Shown here piece by piece: positions 34,370 through 44,800 of a DNA stretch of 64,000 nt (positions are counted from its first letter, which is position 1; every line of letters begins with the position of its first letter). The translations under genes and the position numbers were made by a program. Source of the stretch: Prevotella melaninogenica (GTDB lineage Bacteria > Bacteroidota > Bacteroidia > Bacteroidales > Bacteroidaceae). The stretch is taken from NCBI RefSeq assembly GCF_018128065.1, contig NZ_CP072359.1, positions 434,001 to 498,000 of the forward strand. The letters run 5' to 3'. Under the pieces are notes generated by a model. It made no database searches, had not been told where the DNA came from, and saw nothing but the letters and a program-made list of their open reading frames with translations.

Positions 34370-34380
34370 TAGTAAAAAAA

Positions 34381-35655
34381 ATGATAGCAAAAATTTCAGC
34401 AACGGAGAACCTCGGAGGAGCACTCGGCTACAATTTCAAAAAGGTGGAAAAAGGAGAAGCGAATATTCTTCTTGCCGCTGAATTGTATCAGAGCAAGGAA
34501 GGACGTTATACGATGGAGGACGTGCTTGCTGATATGGAGGCATTGATACCGAAGAACTGCCGTACCAAGAAAACGGTGTTCCACTGTTCGCTCAATCCGC
34601 ACCCGGACGAGAAACTATCCGATGAGCAACTCACACAGATAGCCAAGGAGTATATGGAGGCACTCGGCTACGGAAAACAACCCTACATCGTCTTTAAGCA
34701 TAATGACATTGCCCGTGAGCATATTCACATCGTTTCGCTTCGAGTGGATAGCAAAGGCAGAAAAATCAATGACAAGTATGAGGGCAGACGAAGCAAAAAG
34801 ATTACTGATGCTCTGGAGAAAAAGTATCACCTTATCCCAAGTTCAAAAGTCAGTGAGAAGCCGACAGCAGAAACGCCAAAGATTGATGCTACGCAAGGGA
34901 ATATCAAGGAGCAGGTATCTAACACCGTTCGTTCGGTTCTGAAGCATTATTCATTCTGCTCCTTGGGTGAGCTAAACGCCATACTCTCCCGATATAATCT
35001 CGCCGTAGAAGAGGTAAAGACCGAGTATAGGGGTAAACGGTATGATGGACTGGTCTATGTGCCTACAGATGACAAGGGCAATAAAGTGAGCACGCCCATT
35101 CATGCCTCGGACATTGGCAGAGGTGTAGGCTATGCTGCCGTTCAAAACAAGATGCAAAAATCGAAGCAGATGGTTAAGCCATTGATACCAGCCGTCAGAA
35201 GAAAGGTATTAGAAGTAATGCGTACTTCTCCCCAAACGGAGGAAAGACTTCGACAAAGATTGGAGGAACAAGGCTTGTGTGTTGTAATCCGCAAGAATGA
35301 GGGTGGACGCATCTATGGTATTACATTCATTGATGATGAAAAAGGCATTGCGTTCAATGGTTCTCGATTGGGTAAAGGATATACCGCCAATAAGTTTAAC
35401 GAGTACTTCTCTAACCCAGAGAAAAATCCATTCTTGGATGAATCGCTTTATGGTAAGATTGATACCACCTTTCAACAACAGATGCAGACAATACAGTCGG
35501 ATGAGCAGGAAAGCGACAATCTTGTCGATGAACTTATAGACGATATGGTGGGAGAATCTTTTTCTTCATCGGGTAATGATGATTGGAAAGAAGCGGCATG
35601 GCAGCGTAAACTTCGCAGACAAAGCAAGATAAGTCTTCAACGCAGGAAGCGTTAA
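34381..35655 (+). CDS. mobB: Relaxase MobB
   Basis: A 424-residue relaxase of the Bacteroidetes MOBP-type. The His triad that binds the metal is visible in FKHNDIAREHIHIV (H107, H114, H116), and the N-terminus carries the tyrosine-containing ENLGGALGYNFKKV block. The second half is helical and charged. It nicks oriT and stays bound to the transferred strand. Its start is only 12 bases behind the IS982 right end, so its upstream context was replaced by IS sequence; expression may now depend on read-through of, or a promoter in, the IS. Confidence 0.92.
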   Translation: MIAKISATENLGGALGYNFKKVEKGEANILLAAELYQSKEGRYTMEDVLADMEALIPKNCRTKKTVFHCSLNPHPDEKLSDEQLTQIAKEYMEALGYGKQPYIVFKHNDIAREHIHIVSLRVDSKGRKINDKYEGRRSKKITDALEKKYHLIPSSKVSEKPTAETPKIDATQGNIKEQVSNTVRSVLKHYSFCSLGELNAILSRYNLAVEEVKTEYRGKRYDGLVYVPTDDKGNKVSTPIHASDIGRGVGYAAVQNKMQKSKQMVKPLIPAVRRKVLEVMRTSPQTEERLRQRLEEQGLCVVIRKNEGGRIYGITFIDDEKGIAFNGSRLGKGYTANKFNEYFSNPEKNPFLDESLYGKIDTTFQQQMQTIQSDEQESDNLVDELIDDMVGESFSSSGNDDWKEAAWQRKLRRQSKISLQRRKR

Positions 35656-35709
35656 GTACACCATTCAAATAACATTCAAACGATTTTTTAACAACAATAA
35701 AATAGTATT

Positions 35710-37713
35710 ATGGCACAAGAAGATGATTTAAGGGCATTAGGTAAAGTCATGGACTTTATGCGGGGAATTTCGGTGATTTTCCTCCTGATTAACTGTTACT
35801 GGTTCTGCTACGAGGCGTTTCAGCAGTGGCACTTCACGCTCGGTATCATCAACAAGATACTGATGAACTTTCAACGCACCACGGGATTATTTTCATCTAT
35901 CCTATGGACGAAACTCTATTGTGTAGTATTCCTTGCGCTCTCCTGCTTGGGCACGAAAGGCGTAAAGGAGGAGAAAATCACATGGCCAAAGATTTGGACG
36001 GTGCTTTTCTCAGGCTTTGTCTTTTTCTTTCTCAACTGGTGGCTCTTAGCATTGCCGATAGGAAAAATTGGAGCGGCTTCGCTCTACATCTTCACGCTGT
36101 CTATGGGCTATATCTGTCTGCTGATGGGTGGTGTATGGATGAGCCGACTACTCAAAAACAACCTGATGGCCGATGTGTTCAACACGGAGAACGAGAGTTT
36201 CATGCAGGAAACACGATTGATGACCAATGAGTATTCGGTAAACCTACCTACACGCTTTTACTATAAAAAGAAGTGGAACAACGGCTGGATAAATGTGGTC
36301 AATCCCTTCCGTGCATCAATGGTACTTGGCACTCCCGGATCCGGTAAGTCATACGCCATCGTGAACAACTACATCAAGCAGCAGATAGAGAAGGGTTTTG
36401 CGATGTATATTTACGACTATAAGTTTCCTGACCTTTCGGAAATTGCCTACAACCATTTGCTCAACCACCTTGATGCCTACCAAGTAAAGCCGCAGTTCTT
36501 TGTGATTAACTTCGACGACCCACGAAGAAGCCATCGTTGCAACCCAATCAATCCTGCCTTTATGACGGACATATCGGACGCTTACGAAAGTGCCTATACC
36601 ATCATGCTCAACCTTAACCGCTCGTGGATACAGAAGCAGGGAGATTTCTTTGTGGAGTCGCCAATTATCTTGCTTGCAGCTATTATTTGGTTCCTGAAAA
36701 TCTATGAAAATGGGAAGTATTGTACTTTTCCTCATACCATTGAGTTTCTTAACCGCCCCTACGCACAGATATTTCCGATACTCACTTCCTACGATGAGCT
36801 TGCCAACTATCTTTCGCCCTTTATGGACGCTTGGGAGGGTGGAGCGCAGGATCAGTTGCAGGGACAGATAGCAAGTGCCAAGATACCGCTCTCACGCATG
36901 ATTTCTCCCGCCTTATACTGGGTGATGACAGGTGATGATTTCTCACTTGACATCAACAATCCCAATGAGCCGAAAGTTCTTGTAGTAGGTAACAACCCCG
37001 ACCGTCAGAATATCTACTCAGCTGCTCTTGGACTCTATAATAGTCGTATTGTGAAACTCATCAACAAGAAGAAACAGCTCAAAAGTTCTGTGATTATCGA
37101 CGAGTTGCCGACTATCTATTTCCGTGGGCTGGACAACCTTATTGCTACCGCCCGAAGCAACAAGGTAGCAGTGTGTTTGGGCTTTCAGGACTTCTCACAG
37201 CTCACTCGCGATTATGGGGACAAAGAAAGTAAAGTGATACAAAATACCGTGGGCAACGTGTTCAGTGGTCAAGTCGTAGGAGAAACCGCCAAGACACTTT
37301 CTGAGCGATTTGGAAAGGTCTTGCAGCAACGGCAGTCCATGACCATCAATCGCAATGATAAGTCCACGTCTATCTCCACACAGATGGACAGTCTTATCCC
37401 TGCAAGCAAGATTTCAAACCTCACACAAGGTATGTTCGTGGGTGCAGTGTCCGATAACTTTGATGAGCGAATCGATCAAAAGATTTTTCATGCGGAAATT
37501 GTCGTGGACAGTGCAAAAGTCTCTGCAGAGATGAAAACCTATCAATCAATCCCTGTAATAGCAAACTTCACTAACGAAAATGGCTTCGATAACCTCAAAG
37601 AGACTATTGAAACCAACTATCGTAAGGTAAAGCAAGAGATACTATCGCTTGTTGATTCAGAGATTGAACGAATCAAAAATAATCCCGTACTTAGTAATCT
37701 TATTAAAGGATAA
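35710..37713 (+). CDS. mobC: Type IV coupling protein MobC (TraG/VirD4 family)
   Basis: A complete 667-residue coupling ATPase: three to four membrane helices in the first 145 residues, Walker A GTPGSGKS (207-214), Walker B-like VIIDELPTIY near residue 460 and a conserved C-terminal part. It links the relaxosome to the mating channel at the inner membrane. It lies 54 bases after mobB. Three further, diverged 3' fragments of this gene lie downstream in the window (38681-38813, 53312-56722 interrupted by an IS66, and 62371-62662). Confidence 0.95.
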   Translation: MAQEDDLRALGKVMDFMRGISVIFLLINCYWFCYEAFQQWHFTLGIINKILMNFQRTTGLFSSILWTKLYCVVFLALSCLGTKGVKEEKITWPKIWTVLFSGFVFFFLNWWLLALPIGKIGAASLYIFTLSMGYICLLMGGVWMSRLLKNNLMADVFNTENESFMQETRLMTNEYSVNLPTRFYYKKKWNNGWINVVNPFRASMVLGTPGSGKSYAIVNNYIKQQIEKGFAMYIYDYKFPDLSEIAYNHLLNHLDAYQVKPQFFVINFDDPRRSHRCNPINPAFMTDISDAYESAYTIMLNLNRSWIQKQGDFFVESPIILLAAIIWFLKIYENGKYCTFPHTIEFLNRPYAQIFPILTSYDELANYLSPFMDAWEGGAQDQLQGQIASAKIPLSRMISPALYWVMTGDDFSLDINNPNEPKVLVVGNNPDRQNIYSAALGLYNSRIVKLINKKKQLKSSVIIDELPTIYFRGLDNLIATARSNKVAVCLGFQDFSQLTRDYGDKESKVIQNTVGNVFSGQVVGETAKTLSERFGKVLQQRQSMTINRNDKSTSISTQMDSLIPASKISNLTQGMFVGAVSDNFDERIDQKIFHAEIVVDSAKVSAEMKTYQSIPVIANFTNENGFDNLKETIETNYRKVKQEILSLVDSEIERIKNNPVLSNLIKG

Positions 37714-37766
37714 TATTCAATAATTGTCATTCAATATAGCACCAATAGCATCGTAAAATCTATATA

Positions 37767-38486
37767 CTATTCCAATTTATTTTTTGATATTCTTGCAATA
37801 CTATGTTTAAAACGCTTCCAATCTTTCTTGTTAGCCCAAGCCCATCTTTTCTTTTTAATTGGAAATATAGATGGAGACGGAAGTGTTTTAGCAGGAATAA
37901 ATTCAAATATCCTATTCCGAACACAAGTATCGTTATCATTTTTATTTCCAGAAATGTAAGTTTCATCTAAAAGTAGTAAATGACTGCGATCGATGATTTT
38001 ATATCTCAATAGTACCAATTCTGTTCGTAGTAAATAATATATATACGTCGTTACGCAGATAGTATCCTCTTTTACTTTATAATATCCACTCCTCATGAGA
38101 TAGATATTATTCAAAGGCATACATTCCTTATCTAATTCCATATCGACTTTCTTATAATGTTCATTTGCTGAAAAATCTTTCCCCACGGCATTGAAAAGAA
38201 TATTTCCGTATGTCCCATCTTCATAAAGGATGAAAGGATTATAGCCTGCAAGTGTTGATGCTCTACCATTATCAACTACTGAAAAATCTCCTTTGGATGT
38301 CGATATATTACTGTCCGTAACTAAGGAATAATAACCTTTTATGTTCACTTTTGTACCAATCATTGTAGTCATGTTAGCCCGAAAGCCATTATATATGAGA
38401 GATTTCTCATAACGATTAGGAAAGAAACTCAAACAACTTGTTAAAGTTACAGATAATATAATTACAGCAAAAACAAATTTCTTCAT
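37767..38486 (-). CDS. Putative lipoprotein, unknown function
   Basis: A 239-residue protein with a signal peptide and lipobox LTSC (cysteine 18), so it should be lipid-anchored. The mature part is beta-rich with a basic C-terminal end (KKKRWAWANKKDWKRFKHS). I recognise no family. It is convergent with mobC, whose downstream homology ends about where this gene's 3' side begins, and it is bounded on the other side by a MITE and then a mobC fragment. It may be cargo brought in by recombination. Confidence 0.65.
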   Translation of the reverse strand: MKKFVFAVIILSVTLTSCLSFFPNRYEKSLIYNGFRANMTTMIGTKVNIKGYYSLVTDSNISTSKGDFSVVDNGRASTLAGYNPFILYEDGTYGNILFNAVGKDFSANEHYKKVDMELDKECMPLNNIYLMRSGYYKVKEDTICVTTYIYYLLRTELVLLRYKIIDRSHLLLLDETYISGNKNDNDTCVRNRIFEFIPAKTLPSPSIFPIKKKRWAWANKKDWKRFKHSIARISKNKLE

Positions 38487-38499
38487 AATATGTAAAACT

Positions 38500-38680
38500 G
38501 TACGTTGTCAAACAAAAGTGCATAACTGCAAATGTAGTTATTTACTCTGATATTTCCTTGTTTTATTATCAAAAATTCTTTTTGTTGTCATTGTGCAAAT
38601 ATACTTTTTTATTAATAATTATAACTAAAACCCCAAACTTAATTGGAGGTCAAGTTGTGCACTTTTGTTTGACAACGTAC
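38500..38680. mobile_element. MITE 1 derived from the IS3-type element
   Basis: A 181-base non-coding element whose ends (GTACGTTGTCAAACAAAAG and its complement) and internal flanks are the same as those of the element at 40218-41641. About 80 bases of one end are joined to about 100 of the other at AAAAATTCTTTT, a 12-base sequence present at both places in the parent. It sits exactly at the boundary between the lipoprotein gene and mobC fragment 1. Confidence 0.85.
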
Positions 38681-38813
38681 AGGCTTCGATAACCTCAAAG
38701 AAACTATCGAAGCCAACTATCGTAAGGTAAAGCAAGAAATACTCTTGCTGGTTGATTCTGAAATTGAGCGCATTAAAAACGATTCCATGCTTAGTAATCT
38801 TGTAAACGGATAA
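38681..38813 (+). pseudogene. mobC 3' fragment 1
   Basis: The frame encodes the last 43 or so residues of MobC (GFDNLKETIEANYRKVKQE..), beginning right after MITE 1, and differs from the intact gene at many synonymous and some coding positions. Homology continues for some 55-60 bases past the stop and then ends. It has no start codon or promoter of its own. Confidence 0.85.
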
Positions 38814-39115
38814 TATTCAGTATATTGCTATAAAATATAGCACTAATAATCTTGTAGAAATCTATAGTAACCCGTTGGTGGAATAAAATTGTAGAGATTA
38901 TGGCATACAAAGAGTTGAACATATTCAAAATTTTCAAAGGGCAATCGAAAAATGGTGAACAGAACCAATTCACGATAGTTTTTCCAAAAGCCAAGAAAAC
39001 CCACTGATAATCTATATATCTACAGTTATCAGCGGGTTAACATATCTTGTAACTCATCTATGACCTTATGCTATAGCGTATCCTTCGACGAGTATGGGAC
39101 ATGGTTAGGATCTTT
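38814..39115. other. Gene-poor stretch behind mobC fragment 1
   Basis: The first 55-60 bases are homologous to the region behind the intact mobC. A 35-codon frame on the plus strand (38900-39007, MAYKELNIFKIFKGQ..) may be a small gene that follows mobC in the donor element, but support is weak. Nothing else is seen. Confidence 0.35.
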
Positions 39116-39562
39116 CTATTGAATCGTCTGATCAAACTTACCGTTACAATCTCGAACAACTATTTTTCGACGATATAACTTCTTCATGCGGATTTCATCC
39201 CATAAATGATTTTTAGCATCTTTCCATTTGATTAAGAAGAAATAGCAGGTATCGGTATTGTTGAATAGATAATTGCCATCTATGGTAAACAACGAGTCTG
39301 GATATACGATGTCACCTTGGACATCAATACCATTCCACAACGTCACCTTAGAAGGATAGAGGTCACTATCAATAGGCAAATATGTAGGTTGCAATAGACA
39401 ATCCACACTATCAATCGTATCGTAGTGGGAGGCACCTATAAATAAGGTGTCATTCGTACGATTCGTGAAAATGGCGATAGTCCTTGAATCACATATAGGG
39501 ATGCATGAAGATAATGAACAAATAACAATAGGAATACACACAAATAGATTTATTTTGCTCAT
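39116..39562 (-). CDS. Putative lipoprotein A of a tandem pair
   Basis: About 148 residues from ATG 39562 (MSKINLFVCIPIVICSLSSC); two upstream ATGs exist but give a poorer signal peptide. The lipobox is LSSC. The mature part shares the patterns NDTLFIGASHYDTIDSVD and CYFFLIKWKDAKNHLW with the next gene, so the pair arose by duplication or are members of one family. Function is unknown. Lipid-anchored small proteins in mobile cargo are sometimes immunity proteins, but nothing here proves it. Confidence 0.6.
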   Translation of the reverse strand: MSKINLFVCIPIVICSLSSCIPICDSRTIAIFTNRTNDTLFIGASHYDTIDSVDCLLQPTYLPIDSDLYPSKVTLWNGIDVQGDIVYPDSLFTIDGNYLFNNTDTCYFFLIKWKDAKNHLWDEIRMKKLYRRKIVVRDCNGKFDQTIQ

Positions 39563-39660
39563 ACTCATAGTGAATAAGATAACAGAATTCATGATGTTGT
39601 AGTAATCTGGTAAGTCTCTGAGAAATGCTATTTATTCTCAGAGACCTGATAACTATAATT

Positions 39661-40134
39661 TTATTTAGAACTATAAACTTCTATAATCTTGTTGTTGTTT
39701 TGTAATTCATCATCTGCAGTTACTACTTTTATGTCATAAAGTTTGTGTTTGCATATATCAACCCACGTATATTTTCTTGCATTGCTTAATTTAATTATGA
39801 ATAGGTATCCTGTATGATTGTGATTAAACAATGACGAATATGTAGTTCTGCCGATCGAGTCTGGTAAAATGAAATTTCCATGAATATTCAAATGCCCGGA
39901 TTCGTCAATACTGGTAAAACCATAAAATGCAGTGTCATTACTCGCTTCTAAAAAAACATCTACACTATCAATGCAGTTATATAAAGATCCACCTATAATC
40001 AATGTGTCGTGGGTGCAATTTCTGACTCTTATGGAATGTACCGTGTCAATTCCGGTGATGCAAGATGACAGCATCTGACAAATTAAAAATGTAGACGCTA
40101 TTGTTATTCGTGAAACTAATTTTATTTTTAACAT
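39661..40134 (-). CDS. Putative lipoprotein B of a tandem pair
   Basis: A 157-residue protein with signal peptide and lipobox LSSC (cysteine near residue 24). It shares HDTLIIGGSLYNCIDSVD and GYLFIIKLSNARKYTW with the previous gene. The two are on the same strand 70-100 bases apart and are likely cotranscribed, this one first. The 5' side is close to the left end of the IS3-type element. No function is known. Confidence 0.62.
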   Translation of the reverse strand: MLKIKLVSRITIASTFLICQMLSSCITGIDTVHSIRVRNCTHDTLIIGGSLYNCIDSVDVFLEASNDTAFYGFTSIDESGHLNIHGNFILPDSIGRTTYSSLFNHNHTGYLFIIKLSNARKYTWVDICKHKLYDIKVVTADDELQNNNKIIEVYSSK

Positions 40135-40255
40135 AGGAGAATCTTTTATTAGTAATAAATGGGCAATCCAATGGGATCATACGGAGAATGTGTATGCGTA
40201 GATAAATATATTTTCATGTACGTTGTCAAACAAAAGTGCACAACTGCAAATGTAG

Positions 40256-41172
40256 TTATTTACTCTGATATTTCTTTGTTTTATTATCAAAAATTCTTTT
40301 GTTGATTGAATTTTGCTTTATTATTTCTCTTGTCTTTTTGATTTTCTCCCCTTGCCCTAAATATACGTCTTTGGGTGTAAGATTATCTAACGATTCATGA
40401 AACCTTCTCTCATTATAATATTTCACCCACCCATCGATAGCATTTTCCAATTCAGAGGGACAAAAATAATGAATATGCTTGATATTATATTCCTTACAGA
40501 GATACTGTTTGAGAGAGGAAGCAATATAACATGGTCCATTATCTGATAACAGACAAGGAGGATTCTGGAATGTAACTCCTGCCTTCTCAATTGCTTTATC
40601 TATTGTTCTGGATACATCATCAGAAGTCATACTCGAACATAACTCCCAATGGATAATATACCTGCTGTAGTCATCAATTACAGTAGAGAGATAATACCAG
40701 CCCCAACCCTTGACTTTGAAATAGGTAAAATCGGTCTGCCACATCTCATTAGCGAATTTAGTCTTATGATGGAATTCATCAGCTGCAAAGATAAAATCAT
40801 GCTCCATACGTTCTAATAGCCCTCTTTCGTGTAATATACGATAAAAGCTTGACTCTGAAACAAATATCTGACTCTCTTCCAATAAAAGAACTGACAATTC
40901 CCTGGGGGTGAGCTCTGGATGTTCTAAAGAAAGTTCAACCACTATTTGTCGAATATTATCAGGTATGCGGTTCCACGTTGTCGGTGCTCTACAATGTGTT
41001 GCTCTGAGAGCATTCAAACCTCCTATAGCATATTTCTTATACCAATTATAAAAGGTACGCCTTGGGATTCCTAAACGCTTAAGTGCTTGAACAATACTTA
41101 ACTATGAACGCTTTATTGTTAGAATGATGCTCTCTTTCTCTTCCGCACTATAACGAATATACGATTCATGCA
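40256..41172 (-). pseudogene. IS3-type transposase orfB (integrase-core), broken
   Basis: The open part (40256-41017) has the helix-turn-helix tail and the rve domain with DDE residues D in MWQTDFTYFK and D in LLSDNGPCY. The segment between KHI and the later YYNERRFHESLDNLTPKDVY is shorter than normal and lacks the block that carries the catalytic glutamate. Upstream, the frame can be followed to MHESYIRYSAEEKE at about 41172 but is interrupted by a TAG after KRS. The enzyme should be inactive. Confidence 0.8.
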
Positions 41173-41192
41173 TAGGGCTTATTCGATGAGTT

Positions 41193-41551
41193 TCAAGCTT
41201 TTTTTACAACATCATATCTAACTACCAAATCGGCAAGGGCTTCTTTTAAGCGAATGTTTTCCTGACGAAGTTCCTTTACCTCGTCGCTCGTTGCTTCACG
41301 AATGGTATCACCATCGAGGCGAGCTTTGCCGGCCTCGATAAAATCCTTATTCCATTTGTAGTAAGTGCTATCTGATATGCCATATTTACGGCAGAGCTCG
41401 GCAATACTATGCTCGCCACGGATTCCTTCCATCACAATCAAAACTTTTTGTTCTCAAGTGAAAATACGTTTCGTATTGCGACGAATATCCTTTAATAAGG
41501 ATTCCGAAGAACTTTGATTAGGATTTACTGAAAAATTCTTTTTTGTTGTCA
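41193..41551 (-). pseudogene. IS3-type orfA (HTH), with a nonsense codon
   Basis: The intact-looking part (41193-41441) is an OrfA helix-turn-helix protein (GIRGEHSIAELCRKYGISDSTYYKWNKDFIEAGK). The frame continues upstream as MTTKKNFSVNPNQ..RIFT, then a TGA, then EQKVLIVMEG, so a stop codon separates the first 35 or so residues. It probably functioned with OrfB as a frameshift product in the parent IS. Confidence 0.7.
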
Positions 41552-41665
41552 TAGTGCAAATATACTTTTTTGTTAATAATTGTAGCTAAAACCCCAAACT
41601 TAATTGGAGGTCAAGTTGTGCACTTTTGTTTGACAACGTACATAGGTGGAATAATTGACACCGGC

Positions 41666-41830
41666 ATCATGCAGGTATTCTTTGATAAACTAGCCACCCT
41701 GCTGCAAATCCAACTGCAAAACTTCAAATTCTTCTTTTGGCATGATACAATATGTCATAGCGGTTTGCCAATTTTCCCTGCGATTTGCCACAGGGCTTTC
41801 CTTCTTGTTCCATTTATCTACCAATACCAA
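41666..41830 (-). pseudogene. Possible remnant of an IS66-type orfA
   Basis: Read on the minus strand, one frame gives MPKEEFEVLQLDLQQGG, a stop, and then FIKEYLHDAGVNYSTY, a pattern like the small first protein of IS66-family elements. It is short and interrupted by TAG, so it is at best a relic. It fills the gap between the IS3-type element and the large gene. Confidence 0.35.
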
Positions 41831-41836
41831 TATTAA

Positions 41837-44800
41837 CTAATAATCCAACTTTGCGATTGTGGCCTGATTATCCATTTCTTTTGCCATGCCTAAGTATTGC
41901 TCAGAGAGGTCACTAAAGACTTTCGCCACACGCGGATATAGCAACTGGCATTTCTTTCTTAAATCATCAAAGTATTCTGCATTATTACGCTCAATATCCC
42001 CACCATCATAACCTCCACGTGATGTAAAACCTCTTTTGTTGAATAACCCGATATTATAATTATGGAACAATTCCTCCGAATTTAATTCTTCCATTAGGCC
42101 AAAAAGTTCCATTGGTGGCCAATTCCCCACACCTTCAGGATACTTCGCAAATAACTCTCCTATCTGATGATAGGCGATTTTTTCCCTATCCTTCTCTTTT
42201 GCCAATTCCACAGCTTTCGCCGTCCATTTTTTCAGATAGCCTAAATCAATATTACCATCTTTGTCAACACCTGGTATTGTATTCCAATTCCTTAGAAGAT
42301 ATAATGCTCTCAATGCATTGTTCTCTTTAATCGTCACATCCTCTTCTGTCTCGACGTAATTTATTACCGCTTCTGTTTCGTGTTCTGGTCTATATAAATA
42401 TGTTAGGAGTTCTACAAACAACTGCGGTTTCTCTGTCATTTTTTCATAAATTAAGCTGACATCAGATTTCGAGAAGTGGTGTCTCATTATTGGAACAAAC
42501 AACCATTCCAACTTAAACAGAATCTCTTTATCTGCATCTGATCGCTTATGAAGTTCTTCCATATAGCTTTTAACTGCCAGCATATCTATTTTTTCGTTAA
42601 CATCTAACGAACAACTTAGACATTCTAAAAGAAGATCCTGTAGCATACTCGTGGGAAGCTCTTTACAATAATGCCAGGATCCATTCATGGCATCCAAAGA
42701 GCGGCCTACCGACCTCAACTTGTTTAAGACAAACAAAGTATTTTCGCCATAAAGCCCATAAGTACCACCACGATAACTTGTCCAATATCGTGTTTGAATT
42801 TTTCCTGGTAGCGTTTCTATATATCCAAACAATTGCGGAGAGGGCCACATATCTAACAGAAACATAGCAACTTTCTCTTCGGTCAATTCATTTCGAATGC
42901 CATCAAAGTAATTGATTAGTCCTTGCTCACCAGCAGCACCTTCGTACCCTCTTATATAGCCATTTACAAATCTCCTCTCATCTTGATTTCCAAGTAGCGT
43001 CAACACTTTTTCTGTCAAACCGTCAGTCATATAAAAGCATCCCAACGAACGACCATATTCATAGGGCTCTTTAACACTCTTTCTAATTTCAAGAACATTA
43101 TCAATAGTCAAATTGTCCAGCCATTCTTTTACTGTGTCGCCTCGCATTTTATCCAAGACCTTAATATAATATTGAATGTCTTTTTCATTCTCTCCCCTTT
43201 TCTCTTCGGGGAGTTTGGGCGACATCTCATCAAATAGCCATTTATTCTTTTCTATGATATCAGCTGGCGACAAGGCTTCGTATGCCGATTTAATATCACT
43301 TATTTCAGTTTCGGTCATTCGCAAATCATTGTCAGTTTTAATGACATTCTGATACCATAATGTTTCGCGAAGTTCTTTCCTCGTTTCAGGAAATTGTCCT
43401 ATCAAAGATATTACTGTTTCCTTTATCCAAGTTATCAGCTTCTTTCTGAAAACATAAGGTATTGGTTCCATCTTATCAATTAGCTCAGCCAATCTGTGAT
43501 CATCACCATCATATACAGCCATCAGCTTCTCACAGGCAAACTCTGTTGTCTTCCAAATATCTGCATCAGTCGCACCTTTCGGCACAACCATATCATAACC
43601 ACGCCATTTAAGTTTGTGAGTGCCGGAAGAGACGGCATGCCGTTTCGGTAATAGCGAAATCAGGAAATCCCAATTCTTGGAATAATCACATTTCAATAAA
43701 ACATCTATAATAGACAGTCTTTGATCTATCGTTGCTGTAGTATGAGGTAACCAGGGGAGAAAAATGTCAACCAAACTATTAAAAGGTCGGTTACTAAGCC
43801 TTCCACCTGGATCTTTCTCCGACAACATCAACAGTATTTCTGTCACATCCTTCAATGATTCTGGTATCCAAGCAAGACTTTCTAATGCCCAAAGCAAATA
43901 AGGATGGTTGCTTTCTGGCGCTATGATGCCTTCCTTCTCATTGAACATAGACATTACAGAAGAGTTTTCTTCCATTAAGGAGCGTTTCACTTCCGCCAAA
44001 AATACCGATGGAGAAGACTCTGCGATCAAAGGAAGAACTGTCGCTATACTGTTCCATCTACAAGCATTTGCTCCGCTTACCACTTGTCGCAGCGCGTCGT
44101 CTACCTCCTTTTGCGAAGGACACTCTACCTTTAGTATTTGACCCCCATGCCATGCAAGTATAATCAGTGAATTAAGCAGTCCCTGCTTAAGTTGATGAGA
44201 ATATGTGTCATCCTCACAAGACAACACCTTAACCGACAATGCTTTTAATTCATCTATATGTTCTTTTCGAATGAGACGGGACATATCCGACCATAAAGAC
44301 AAAGGCGATGTAATCCTCCAAAGTGCACCTACAGGCATGACGGGTGGAACGGGCTTTTGAGACCAACGAATCATTGATGTTTGGAAATCGTTATATTCCA
44401 TTTTTGACAATGAGGCCATCACCTCTTTATCACCATCACAATTCTCATTCCATCTCTCAACGATAAGCGCAGGCACTATTTCTATAACATCATCGTTGTA
44501 TAACCAGTCCACCTGAAATATAGGGAAGCCTAAAGTCTTTTTTATCATCGTAAGATTACACGAACAATCTTTGACCAGTCTTTTTGCTTTTTCCTCCTCA
44601 ATACCACTTTTCACTAAAGCGCTTTCTAATCGGAATCTGTCTGGGCTGGGGAGCTCTACAACCTCCAAATTAAAGTCGTCACCAGGTCCCAATGGTACAA
44701 GCACTATCTTATTATGGGCTACTGCTTGGGACAGAACAGAAGGGTCATCAAATTCTGGCACAAGGTTTATCATTCCGCACTGAACACCCATTTGCCTAAA

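Larger units (their letters stand above)
40218..41641 (-). mobile_element. Decayed IS3-family element (parent of the two MITEs)
   Basis: A 1424-base element with about 24-base perfect terminal repeats beginning GTACGTTGTCAAACAAAAG. It holds an orfA-like and an orfB-like frame on the minus strand, both damaged. No clear target duplication is seen. The terminal 80-100 bases are shared almost unchanged with MITE 1 and MITE 2, in the same orientation. Confidence 0.85.
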
